Source: an uncultured Litoreibacter sp. (GTDB taxonomy: Bacteria > Pseudomonadota > Alphaproteobacteria > Rhodobacterales > Rhodobacteraceae). Taken from it: DNA of 64,000 bases. The position numbers and the translations under genes were made by a program. This document shows positions 52,484 to 60,454 of the stretch, in pieces (positions within the stretch are counted from its first letter, which is position 1; each line of letters starts with the position of its first letter). The stretch spans positions 434,001 through 498,000 of the forward strand of contig CANLQL010000003.1 in assembly GCA_947493265.1 (NCBI GenBank). The letters run 5' to 3'. The notes beneath the pieces are model-generated. The model ran no database searches, was not told the origin of the DNA, and worked only from the letters and a program-made list of their open reading frames with translations.

Positions 52484-53684
52484 TTAATTCCACCTTCTGC
52501 ATTTGAGTGTTGTCCGCAACGAACCCGGACCACCGCTCCATCAAAATACGTCGCTTTTCAAGCAGGTCAGACCGCGCATACGCGCGCTCGACATCCGACC
52601 CGACCTTATGGGCGAGGCTCATTTCAGCGACTTCACGCGGCGCATTGGCGGTCTCAGAGGCCCAATTGCGGAACGTTGACCGGAAGCCATGCACTGTGAT
52701 GCCTTCGACGTTCATCCGACGTAACAACATCAACATCGACATATTGGACAAAGGCTGATGCCGCTTTTGACCCTCGAAGACATATTGTGATTGCAACGCC
52801 TTTAGCGGCTCGATGATTTCCAGCATTTCTTCTGTGAGCGGCACGCGATGGTCTTCGCCGCCCTTCATGCGAATATCGGGACAGGTCCAGAGGCGTTGCT
52901 CAAAATCCACCTCATTCCACTGCATTCCCAACACTTCGCTGGTGCGCGATCCTGTAAGGCAGGTGAACATCAACGCTTTAGCTGACATTGCATTGCGGGT
53001 TTTCAGGTCGGCGTAGAAGGCCGGGACGTCTTTCCACTCCATCGCTTTATGATGCTTTGGTTTTGCGACGACTTTGGGCAGTACACCTGCGTCCTTGATC
53101 GCCGTCACCGGGTTTTCACCCTCGCGGAAACCTTTCGACTTCGCGACATCCAGCACCACCTTGATCCGCTGCGACAACCGTCGGGCCGTTTCATGCTTGC
53201 TGGTCCAGATCGGCGACAAGCACATCAGCACTTCCGGCTGACCAATACTATCCACCGGCATCTTCCCGATTTTCGGAAAGGCGTACTCGCGCAAGGTGTT
53301 GATCCACTGCTGCCCATGCTTGGCATTCTTCCATGTTGGCATCCGGTCAATATGCACTTGCTGCGCGATCTCTTCAAAGTTTGGAATATCCAATTTGGCA
53401 TTGTAGCGAGGGTTGAGGCCTTGTTTGGCCATGCGACGGTACTCAAGAGCCCGCTCGCGCGCTTGGTTAATCGTAACGATGTCTGCGCCGCCAAGACCGA
53501 AGTCTGTGCGCAGAGGCGCGCCCATCTTGTTCTTCTGACCTTTGACGACCACACGAACAATCCAGCGCCGTGCGCCTGAGGGGTCAACAATGAGATACAA
53601 CCCGTTCCCATCGCCATGGCGACCAGGCCCCAGATTCTCAACCAGCTTCTTTGTCAGCTTCCCAGATAGCGCCATTGCCGCCAA
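52476..53684 (-). CDS. int: Tyrosine-type site-specific integrase, P4/DUF4102 class
   Basis: The 402-aa protein has an N-terminal arm-binding domain (L-T-K-K-L-V-E-N-L-G-P-G-R-H-G-D-G-N-G-L-Y-L-I at 10-32, DUF4102 type), a central SAM-like core-binding domain, and catalytic residues Arg247 (T-G-S-R-T-S-E-V), His332 and Arg335 (H-G-F-R-S-T-F-R), His359 (L-A-H-K-V) and Tyr369 (R-A-Y-A-R-S-D). Integrases of this class insert at tRNA 3' ends, which agrees with its place 51 bases from the tRNA-side repeat. All catalytic residues are present, so it may be active. Confidence 0.95.
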   Translation of the reverse strand: MAAMALSGKLTKKLVENLGPGRHGDGNGLYLIVDPSGARRWIVRVVVKGQKNKMGAPLRTDFGLGGADIVTINQARERALEYRRMAKQGLNPRYNAKLDIPNFEEIAQQVHIDRMPTWKNAKHGQQWINTLREYAFPKIGKMPVDSIGQPEVLMCLSPIWTSKHETARRLSQRIKVVLDVAKSKGFREGENPVTAIKDAGVLPKVVAKPKHHKAMEWKDVPAFYADLKTRNAMSAKALMFTCLTGSRTSEVLGMQWNEVDFEQRLWTCPDIRMKGGEDHRVPLTEEMLEIIEPLKALQSQYVFEGQKRHQPLSNMSMLMLLRRMNVEGITVHGFRSTFRNWASETANAPREVAEMSLAHKVGSDVERAYARSDLLEKRRILMERWSGFVADNTQMQKVELSV

Positions 53685-53734
53685 GGCTATGTTGAAAACG
53701 CTAATGTGCCCTCGAAAGCGGCCTGATCAAACTA

Positions 53735-53762
53735 GCAAAAAAGTAAGGTGGCGGACAGACAG
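53735..53762. repeat. Right attachment site of the genomic island (28-bp direct repeat)
   Basis: Identical over 28 bases to 24668-24695. Bases 53749-53762 are the 3' end of tRNA-Ser including the encoded CCA; the rest is the T-rich stretch after the gene. The tRNA remains complete after integration. Confidence 0.9.
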
Positions 53763-53838
53763 GGATTCGAACCCTGGAGACGGTCTCCCGCCTACACACT
53801 TTCCAGGCGTGCGCCTTCGACCACTCGGCCACCTGTCC
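53749..53838 (-). tRNA. tRNA-Ser (anticodon GGA)
   Basis: The 90-nt gene folds as a class II tRNA: acceptor stem GGACAGG with TCTGTCC, anticodon stem CACGC/GTGTG enclosing loop CTGGAAA (anticodon GGA), a long variable arm (GGGAGACCGTCTC region), T arm CAGGG-TTCGAAT-CCCTG, discriminator G and encoded CCA. GGA reads UCC and UCU serine codons. It is the integration target of the adjacent island. Confidence 0.95.
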
Positions 53839-53928
53839 GTGTCGCGGGGTTTAGCGGGTCTGGGCCATCGGATGCAAGCCGTTTTTTATCCGCTTGGGCA
53901 AGTGTTACCTGCCTGCACGATCGGGGGC

Positions 53929-56469
53929 CTAGCGTTCATCCCCCTCCGCAGCGGGTAAGTCATCGGCGTCGATCTGCGCGCGGGCGGATTTTCGGGACTT
54001 CGCCGGTTTTTTTGCCGTTTTCTCGCCCGTGTTTTCGGTGGTCGGCTCAGATGACGTGTCCGCGTCTGCCTTGGCTGCCAAGGTCTCCGGATTGCGCAGC
54101 CAAACGTCGCGCTGAGCAAATGGGATTTCGATCCCTTCTTCAAGGAAGCGACGGTTGATTTCGTGGTTAATGTCCGAGCGGGTTGAAATGATATAGTTGA
54201 CGTCCCGCAGGATCGCGCGAATTTCAAAATCCAGAGAATCCGCCCCGAACCCCATGAAAATAACTGCTGGCGGCGGCGTGACGACAACGCCGGGCGCATC
54301 CATCGCAACTTCTTGCAGGATCTTTTCAACCTTGCGCGTATCCGTACCATAAGCCACCCCGACGGGCAGGATCAAACGGCCGTTCAAGTTGCCCTTGGTC
54401 CAGTTTGTCACCGTCCCCGAGATCAGGTCCGCGTTGGGCACGATCACATCTGTGCGGTCGAACGTCTCCACCCGCGTGGCGCGCACCGAGATGTCTTTAA
54501 CGACCCCCATCGTGCCACCAACTTCGATCCAGTCGCCTTCGCTGATTGGGCGCTCAATCAGCAAGATGATCCCGGAGACGAAGTTCGACACAATTGTTTG
54601 CAGGCCAAAACCGATGCCAACCGACAGGGCCCCGGCGACAATTGCCAGGCTGGACAGATCAATGCCTGCGCTGGTGATCGCCACCACAGCGGCAAGAAAG
54701 ATGCCCACATAGCCTGTGCCTGCGACGATCGCATTGCGTCCACCGGTATCCAGTTTGGTCTTTGGCAAAATCTGCGTTTTCAGCGTGCTCTGGAACAGCC
54801 GGGTCAGTGAATAGAGCAGCGCGAACAGCACCACGAATGTCAGGAAATCGGAGGGGGAAATCCGGCTTTCACCTAGCTGGACGCCGTTTGACAGAAGGGT
54901 CCAGGCTTCACGCAAGTCGCTGACACGTGCGCCCCAGATCAACGCAAGGATTGGCAGCGAACAGATCGCGATCGCAAACCCCATAAGAACAGGGATCAAG
55001 CCGTCTCGTGCAGCATCATCGCCTAGGATCACAGCATAAATATCGCGGGCAAGGCGTTGCAAAACAGCGATGGCAGCGACGACCGCAAGGGTTTGAACCG
55101 TGGCATTCACCAAGGTGCTGCCAGCGGTTGCGTAGCCCAGTGCGGACAGCAATGGACCGATGACAGCAACGCCCAAGCTGGCACGGGCAAGGAAGCGGAT
55201 GATGCGCCCGGACGCACCGGACATTGAAACAAGATCGTTTTCGTCTTCTTCCTCGACCCGGCGGGTGCCCAGAATCAGGATTTGGGCAAAGCGGAACAGG
55301 ATCAAACCTGAGGCCAATGTCACAGGGAATAGCAGGACAGACCGTGCGGTCAGGCTAAGCGCATCGGCAAGCGGCCCGACCAGGGGCACGGTGTCAATCG
55401 CGTAGCTGAACGAGACCAGAAGCGCCAATAGAACCGTGTAAAGCCGTGCTTCGCGTTGCCGCGCATCCGGAATATTCAGTATTTTGCTGGGGGGATAGGT
55501 CGGCGGAAACAACTGACGCGACAACCATCTTGCGGCATAGAGCACACCAACCAGGACAATGGTGAGGCCCAGAATTTGTCGACCAACCGGGCCATCCAAC
55601 CCAATCTGATCAATCGCTGTCAGGATCGCGATGATCCCCAACGCTGGAATGGCGACAGCCAGCAAGGAGGCCACGAATGTCGCAATCCGCAGCCCTGCCC
55701 CCCCGCTTCCATATTGGTCACGGATCACGGACATGATCCAATCAACCCATCCGGGGGACCGGGTCAGCAGCACGATACCAACGATTGCAAACAGGATCGT
55801 CAGCGGCAGCGAGTTTCGTAGCGCCTGGCGTTGCGCCTCAGAGGTATAATTCTCCGCAATCTCACGGCGAACTTCACCCGAAATCACTGTCAAAGCGGCG
55901 GGCGCTGTCGCCCAATTGGCAGGGTTCAGCGGTGTTGGGTCCAGTTGCAAAACCTTGTTGGTTTGCCGCTCCCGAACGGTGCTGTCCAATTCATTGATCA
56001 ACCCACCGGCTTGCGTAAACGCCTCTTCTGCGCGGCGAACAGGCGCGGTGAGGTTTTGCAGCTGGGTCGCCAGCTCGTCGCGGCGGGCAGCGATATCGGT
56101 CGATTCTTTTTCACCCTCAGCAGGTGCCGGTCCCAGCGTCTCAATCTGTTCGCGCACAGTTCTGATACGCGCATCATTTACCGATTGCCGTTCGAGGAAC
56201 GCTTCTCGCCACGCGACAAGGTCGGTTCGCAGGGCATCCAGTTGTGACAGCTCTGTCTGAGGATCCGAAATCGACGCCTCCGCAGTTTCTGCCAGGTCTT
56301 CCCAGAGTTCATACCGCGGCGCGCCATCGCTGTTGATTTCGACCGGGGTGCTTTGTGCGATCGCAGCACCGCCTGCGGGGTCACCCACTCCTGTGATGCC
56401 GAAAGACAGGATCAGCAGGGCCGCCAAAACAGCCACCACACGCGTTAGAATTTTCGCTAAAAACGTCAT
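53929..56469 (-). CDS. MscS family mechanosensitive channel with large N-terminal region (DUF3772 type)
   Basis: The 846-aa protein has a signal peptide, a periplasmic coiled-coil-rich region (about 35-200), many spans, and a C-terminal MscS domain: V-G-I-G-F-G-L-Q-T-I-V-S-N-F-V-S-G near 620-636, then G-D-W-I-E-V-G-G-T-M-G-V-V-K-D-I and I-V-P-N-A-D-L-I. A charged, low-complexity C-terminal tail follows. It releases solutes on hypo-osmotic shock. Its ATG overlaps the cysK stop, so it is the last gene of the trg operon. Confidence 0.93.
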   Translation of the reverse strand: MTFLAKILTRVVAVLAALLILSFGITGVGDPAGGAAIAQSTPVEINSDGAPRYELWEDLAETAEASISDPQTELSQLDALRTDLVAWREAFLERQSVNDARIRTVREQIETLGPAPAEGEKESTDIAARRDELATQLQNLTAPVRRAEEAFTQAGGLINELDSTVRERQTNKVLQLDPTPLNPANWATAPAALTVISGEVRREIAENYTSEAQRQALRNSLPLTILFAIVGIVLLTRSPGWVDWIMSVIRDQYGSGGAGLRIATFVASLLAVAIPALGIIAILTAIDQIGLDGPVGRQILGLTIVLVGVLYAARWLSRQLFPPTYPPSKILNIPDARQREARLYTVLLALLVSFSYAIDTVPLVGPLADALSLTARSVLLFPVTLASGLILFRFAQILILGTRRVEEEDENDLVSMSGASGRIIRFLARASLGVAVIGPLLSALGYATAGSTLVNATVQTLAVVAAIAVLQRLARDIYAVILGDDAARDGLIPVLMGFAIAICSLPILALIWGARVSDLREAWTLLSNGVQLGESRISPSDFLTFVVLFALLYSLTRLFQSTLKTQILPKTKLDTGGRNAIVAGTGYVGIFLAAVVAITSAGIDLSSLAIVAGALSVGIGFGLQTIVSNFVSGIILLIERPISEGDWIEVGGTMGVVKDISVRATRVETFDRTDVIVPNADLISGTVTNWTKGNLNGRLILPVGVAYGTDTRKVEKILQEVAMDAPGVVVTPPPAVIFMGFGADSLDFEIRAILRDVNYIISTRSDINHEINRRFLEEGIEIPFAQRDVWLRNPETLAAKADADTSSEPTTENTGEKTAKKPAKSRKSARAQIDADDLPAAEGDER

Positions 56470-57497
56470 GAAATTAGTGCACTCGGCAGGTTCAGGTCTT
56501 GCGGCTCAAGCCAGTCTGGAACAGGAAGCTCTTTGCTGCGCAGGAAAGCCGGGTTCCAGACTTTGGATTGATAGCGCGTGCCGTAGTCGCACAAAATCGT
56601 AACGATCGTCTTACCCTTGCCCAGATCACGCGCCATGCGAACAGCACCGGCCATGTTGATCGCGGTCGATCCGCCCATGCACAACCCTTCGTTGCGCAGC
56701 AGATCGAAAATCAATGGCAACGCCTCATCGTCTTTGATGTGATACTGATAGTCCGGCGTAAACCCTTCGAGATTGGCCGTGATACGCCCCTGCCCGATCC
56801 CTTCACTGATTGAGCCACCTTCGGATTTCAACGCACCGTTTTCATAATGCTCAAACAAGGCAGACCCGCCGGGATCCGCCAAGGCGATCTTGACCCCTTT
56901 GGGCTGCAGCACGGAGGCGACGCCCGCCAACGTACCGCCCGAGCCTACTGCACTGACGAAACCGTCAACATTGCCACCGGTCTGATCCCAAATCTCAGGA
57001 CCCGTTGTTTCAATATGCGCCTGACGGTTTGCGGTGTTGTCAAACTGGCCTGCCCAAATCGCGCCATTTGGCAGTGTTTCATTCAGCTTTTCGGCCAAAC
57101 GTTGCGAATAGTGCACGTAGTTATTGGGGTTCTTGTAGGGCGCTGCGGGGACTTCGACCAACTGCGCGCCTGCAAGCCGCAACATGTCCTTCTTTTCCTG
57201 GCTTTGTGTCTCAGGAATGACGATTACGCTTTTGAAGCCCATCGATGCGCCGACCAGCGCCAAACCGATCCCGGTATTGCCGGCCGTGCCTTCCACGATC
57301 GTGCCGCGTGGTTTTAGCCGTCCGCTTTCAACCGCAGATTTGATCATGAAATAAGCCGCTCGGTCTTTGACAGATTGGCCCGGGTTCATAAACTCCGCCT
57401 TGCCGAGAATTTCGCAGCCCGTGGCGTCGCTAATCGCGTTCAACCGCACCAAAGGCGTGTTTCCGATCAAGTCGACAAGTCCGGATTTTACTGACAT
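56466..57497 (-). CDS. cysK: Cysteine synthase A
   Basis: The 343-aa enzyme has the O-acetylserine sulfhydrylase motifs: P-G-Q-S-V-K-D-R-A with PLP Lys44, the substrate loop E-G-T-A-G-N-T-G-I near 69-77, and V-G-S-G-G-T-L for the PLP phosphate. It makes cysteine from O-acetylserine and sulfide. It follows trgB, as in the Rhodobacter sphaeroides trgAB-cysK locus tied to tellurite resistance. About 20-30 residues longer than many CysK proteins. Confidence 0.93.
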   Translation of the reverse strand: MSVKSGLVDLIGNTPLVRLNAISDATGCEILGKAEFMNPGQSVKDRAAYFMIKSAVESGRLKPRGTIVEGTAGNTGIGLALVGASMGFKSVIVIPETQSQEKKDMLRLAGAQLVEVPAAPYKNPNNYVHYSQRLAEKLNETLPNGAIWAGQFDNTANRQAHIETTGPEIWDQTGGNVDGFVSAVGSGGTLAGVASVLQPKGVKIALADPGGSALFEHYENGALKSEGGSISEGIGQGRITANLEGFTPDYQYHIKDDEALPLIFDLLRNEGLCMGGSTAINMAGAVRMARDLGKGKTIVTILCDYGTRYQSKVWNPAFLRSKELPVPDWLEPQDLNLPSALIS

Positions 57498-57570
57498 GGC
57501 CTATCCTTTTAAATCTGTGCAGCCTAGCCGCAAAGGCGTCAAAGATACCTACGCCGCAACGCTTGCGAAC

Positions 57571-58707
57571 TCAACCAATGCCGCGCAAATTTGCCCGCTC
57601 TCTTTGCAGCCAAAGCGCGGAGATCATCAGTGGGCCGTTTTCAACTTCGCCGTCCTGCAACGCGGTCTCAAGCTCGGCAAATGGCAGGACCATTCTACGG
57701 ATATCCTCGTTTTCGGTTTCCAGCCCTCCGACCCCTTCGGACTTGCCCGACAGATCGCAGATCGCAACGTAGGAATGCAGGTATTCGGTCTTCGCACCGG
57801 GGGAGGAATAGTACCGACCGACAAGGTGCAGGCGACCAAGGGTCAAACCGGCCTCTTCGTCCGCTTCGCGGTGCGCGGCGTCTTCAGGTGTCTCATTGGC
57901 ATCGATCCGTCCCGCGATGGCCTCCAAGCCCCAAGGAAGCGGGTCGTGGCGCAGATAGGGCCCTGCGCGAAACTGCTCGATGATCAGAACCTCGTCGCGG
58001 ACCGGATCATAGGGCAGAACCGTCACTGCATCGGCAGACACGAAGATGGCGCGTTCGATCACTGGGCTGGGTCGCTTGGAAAACTGCGGATAGCACAGCG
58101 CAACCTCGTCGATTGTATAGAAATTCGAATACGGGCGAGATTGTTGCAGCATCTCAACTTCCGCCCACCCTGCCCCTTTGCGCAGCTTGCGCGGTGTCGT
58201 GCTGGCTTTCCCAAATAGCCGCGCCTGCGCCCGGGTCAGAATGACAGACATCTTGCTGGCAACTTCGGTGGCAGAAAACACACCGAAATAGCCCATGATT
58301 TCCGGTGCGGCTTCCAAGATCACTGCGCCATAACGCGCTTGCCAATCCGTCAGGTGCCACGGGTCGGCAGGGATTGGACCGGGGTGTGGCGGCAGAAAGA
58401 CCTCCGCCTTGATCGCCGTCCCATCGGCGTCCAGAACCACCGGAGCAAGAGTGTAGCCGTAAGGGCCTTCATAGAAGGTAAGCCGTTCAATATCCGCTGC
58501 TGTCAGGTTTTTCAGCACCAGACCTTCGGCAACCAGTCCCTTTTGAGGGCTAATCATCGGATAGGTTGCATCTTTCGCCCAGAACACACCGTGATCCGAC
58601 AGGGTCGCTTGCGCGGCGTCAGGCAGCCGTCCCAGAACTATTTTCAGAAGATCGAGATCGCGCAGCGTGCCGTAGACAAAAAGATCGCGGGGGCTTTCTA
58701 GCCCCAT
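57571..58707 (-). CDS. trgB: TrgB-like protein: gamma-glutamylcyclotransferase-like domain fused to a Nudix hydrolase
   Basis: The 378-aa protein has an AIG2/GGCT-like N-terminal domain (V-Y-G-T-L-R at 11-16, F-Y-E-G-P-Y-G-Y with Glu80) and a C-terminal Nudix domain with the box G-R-I-D-A-N-E-T-P-E-D-A-A-H then R-E-A-D-E-E-A-G-L (266-288), close to ADP-ribose pyrophosphatases. Gene order (trgA, trgB, cysK) matches the Rhodobacter tellurite locus. It overlaps the end of trgA by 10 bases. Confidence 0.9.
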   Translation of the reverse strand: MGLESPRDLFVYGTLRDLDLLKIVLGRLPDAAQATLSDHGVFWAKDATYPMISPQKGLVAEGLVLKNLTAADIERLTFYEGPYGYTLAPVVLDADGTAIKAEVFLPPHPGPIPADPWHLTDWQARYGAVILEAAPEIMGYFGVFSATEVASKMSVILTRAQARLFGKASTTPRKLRKGAGWAEVEMLQQSRPYSNFYTIDEVALCYPQFSKRPSPVIERAIFVSADAVTVLPYDPVRDEVLIIEQFRAGPYLRHDPLPWGLEAIAGRIDANETPEDAAHREADEEAGLTLGRLHLVGRYYSSPGAKTEYLHSYVAICDLSGKSEGVGGLETENEDIRRMVLPFAELETALQDGEVENGPLMISALWLQRERANLRGIG

Positions 58708-59141
58708 TTTCTATGCGCCCACAGACCCAGCACGCCTGAACTGACAGCGCCGACAGCCATGATCGCCAAAGGTCCGGGATGCAGAAGCAATTGCCCAAGT
58801 TCCAGCAGAATGCCGAACATGTTCAGCACTGCTTCCACCGGACCGCTATATTGCTTGTTCATCGATCGCTCGATCATCTCGGCGAATGCGAAGGCGCCAA
58901 CGGTAAAAAACACCGCGACAGCCATCGCGTAAAACCCTGCATTCAGGCTTTGTCTGTACCCGCCGCGCGGAACGTATTTGCCAATAACGCGCCAGCCGCA
59001 GATCACCGGGATAACGATGCTCCACAAGGTTAATTGCTTGGCGGGGGCAGATTCAGGCAGATAGCCCCTTACAGCGTCCGCTGTCAGATAGCCGGTAATC
59101 GCGAAGATGATAGCAGCCATGAGTTTTGCAGCGGTGGGCAT
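58698..59141 (-). CDS. trgA: TrgA family membrane protein
   Basis: The 147-aa protein has four hydrophobic spans (about 5-23, 38-54, 70-90, 115-140) with P-T-A-A-K-L-M-A-A at the N-terminus and G-W-R-V-I-G after span 2, consistent with TrgA of Rhodobacter sphaeroides. TrgA contributes to high-level tellurite resistance there by an unknown mechanism. It begins 18 bases after the cyclopropane synthase-like gene. Confidence 0.88.
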   Translation of the reverse strand: MPTAAKLMAAIIFAITGYLTADAVRGYLPESAPAKQLTLWSIVIPVICGWRVIGKYVPRGGYRQSLNAGFYAMAVAVFFTVGAFAFAEMIERSMNKQYSGPVEAVLNMFGILLELGQLLLHPGPLAIMAVGAVSSGVLGLWAHRKWG

Positions 59142-59159
59142 TGGGTCGTCTGGCCTGTT

Positions 59160-60371
59160 CTACTTGGGTCTGGTGATCGTAATCTGCGTCACGTCACAGT
59201 TTCCACTCCAAAACGTGGAGGCGCAAGAGGTCAGATAAAAATTCCACATCCGCCGGAAACGATCATCAAAACCCAATGCGGCCACATCGTCCCACTTCTC
59301 ATTGAAGGATTGGTGCCAGCGCCGCAGGGTCTGGTCATAGCTGGACCCGAACTCGATCGAGCCCTTGAGAGACAATCCAGCCTTAAGAACTTCGGATTTC
59401 AGCACGGACGGGCTGGGCAGCATTCCCCCCGGGAAGATGTATTTCTGAATGAAATCCACACCGCGCTTGTAGACATGCCAGCGCCGATCATCGACCGTGA
59501 TGATCTGAAGTGTTGCGTTTTTGCCGGGCTTTAGCCGCTCGCGGACCGTGTCGAAATAGACGGGCCAGTATTTTTCACCCACCGCCTCAAACATCTCGAT
59601 GGAAGCGATGCCGTCATAAGTGCCGGTTTCTTCGCGGTAATCCTGCATCTTGATCTCGACCATATTCGACAGGCCCGCGTTTGAGATCCGTTCCACCGCG
59701 TAGTCATGCTGTTCTTTTGAGATCGTCAGCCCCGTGACCTTCAAGCCGCGCTCACGGGCCGCATATTCCGCAAACCCGCCCCATCCGCAGCCAATCTCCA
59801 GGACATGGTCGCCCGGTTGTGCGCCCATCTGATCGATCATCGACGCGTATTTTTGTTCCTGCGCTTTTTCCAGGCTTTCCTGCCCGGTTTTGAAAAGCGC
59901 GGAGGAATAGGTCATCGTGTCGTCAAGCCAAAGCCGGTAGAACGAATTGCCCAGATCGTAGTGATAGCTGATGTTCTTCTTCGCTTGCGATTTGGAGTTC
60001 GACTGCATCCAGAAGCGCATCTTCTCGTAGGCCCGCACAAGCATCATGCCGGGGTAGCCGTCATAGACGTCTTCGTTGTCTGCGTGGACAAGATCCATGA
60101 AGGCTTGCAGGTCGGGTGTTGACCACCACCCATCGAGATACGCGTCGCAAAAGCCCAGGTCACCTTCCCGGATCAGGCGCGAAAACAGGTCAGGATTGTG
60201 AACAGTGAATTCCGCAACCGGGCCGGGTTCCGTCCCTTCGGCGCGAAAAATCCGGCCATCCTCCAGCTTCATGTCAAGACGCCCGTATTTCATCTTTTTC
60301 GCCGTGGCGAAGGCCTGCGCGAAATAGCGTGGCAGGTCGGACTGGCCGTCAGTTGTCGTGTGGATGTTCAT
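59160..60371 (-). CDS. Cyclopropane-fatty-acyl-phospholipid synthase family methyltransferase
   Basis: The 403-aa protein has N-I-S-Y-H-Y-D-L-G-N-S-F-Y near residue 125, the SAM site V-L-E-I-G-C-G-W-G-G-F near 185-195 and G-Y-P-G-M-M-L with a C-terminal W-R-x-W-H-type region, as in CfaS. Members add a methylene bridge or methyl group to unsaturated membrane fatty acids. The ATG at 60371 has a GGGGGGAA ribosome site and is chosen over the frame from 60419. Confidence 0.92.
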   Translation of the reverse strand: MNIHTTTDGQSDLPRYFAQAFATAKKMKYGRLDMKLEDGRIFRAEGTEPGPVAEFTVHNPDLFSRLIREGDLGFCDAYLDGWWSTPDLQAFMDLVHADNEDVYDGYPGMMLVRAYEKMRFWMQSNSKSQAKKNISYHYDLGNSFYRLWLDDTMTYSSALFKTGQESLEKAQEQKYASMIDQMGAQPGDHVLEIGCGWGGFAEYAARERGLKVTGLTISKEQHDYAVERISNAGLSNMVEIKMQDYREETGTYDGIASIEMFEAVGEKYWPVYFDTVRERLKPGKNATLQIITVDDRRWHVYKRGVDFIQKYIFPGGMLPSPSVLKSEVLKAGLSLKGSIEFGSSYDQTLRRWHQSFNEKWDDVAALGFDDRFRRMWNFYLTSCASTFWSGNCDVTQITITRPK

Positions 60372-60454
60372 ATTCCCCCCAGAATTGCCAGCGATTTTAA
60401 ACAGATACGTATGGCGCACTCAAGGAGTTTCAAAATACCCTGCGTGACCTTAGG

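Larger units (their letters stand above)
24668..53762. mobile_element. Genomic island of about 29.07 kb integrated at tRNA-Ser(GGA)
   Basis: The element is bounded by a perfect 28-bp direct repeat, one copy forming the 3' end of an intact tRNA gene. A P4-type tyrosine integrase (52476-53684) lies 51 bases inside the tRNA-side repeat and is transcribed away from it, the usual arrangement for tRNA-targeting islands. Next to it are an AlpA-like DNA-binding protein, a second recombinase-like gene and two orphan genes. The cargo is metabolic (sulfur/organic acid exporters, sugar operon, tricarboxylate operon) plus an acetyltransferase and unknown membrane proteins. No relaxase, type IV secretion, capsid or replication gene is seen, so it would need outside help to move between cells. 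Confidence 0.88.

Noticed and set aside
24668-53762. Prophage or integrative conjugative element
   Set aside because: No capsid, terminase, relaxase, type IV secretion or partition gene is present between the repeats.
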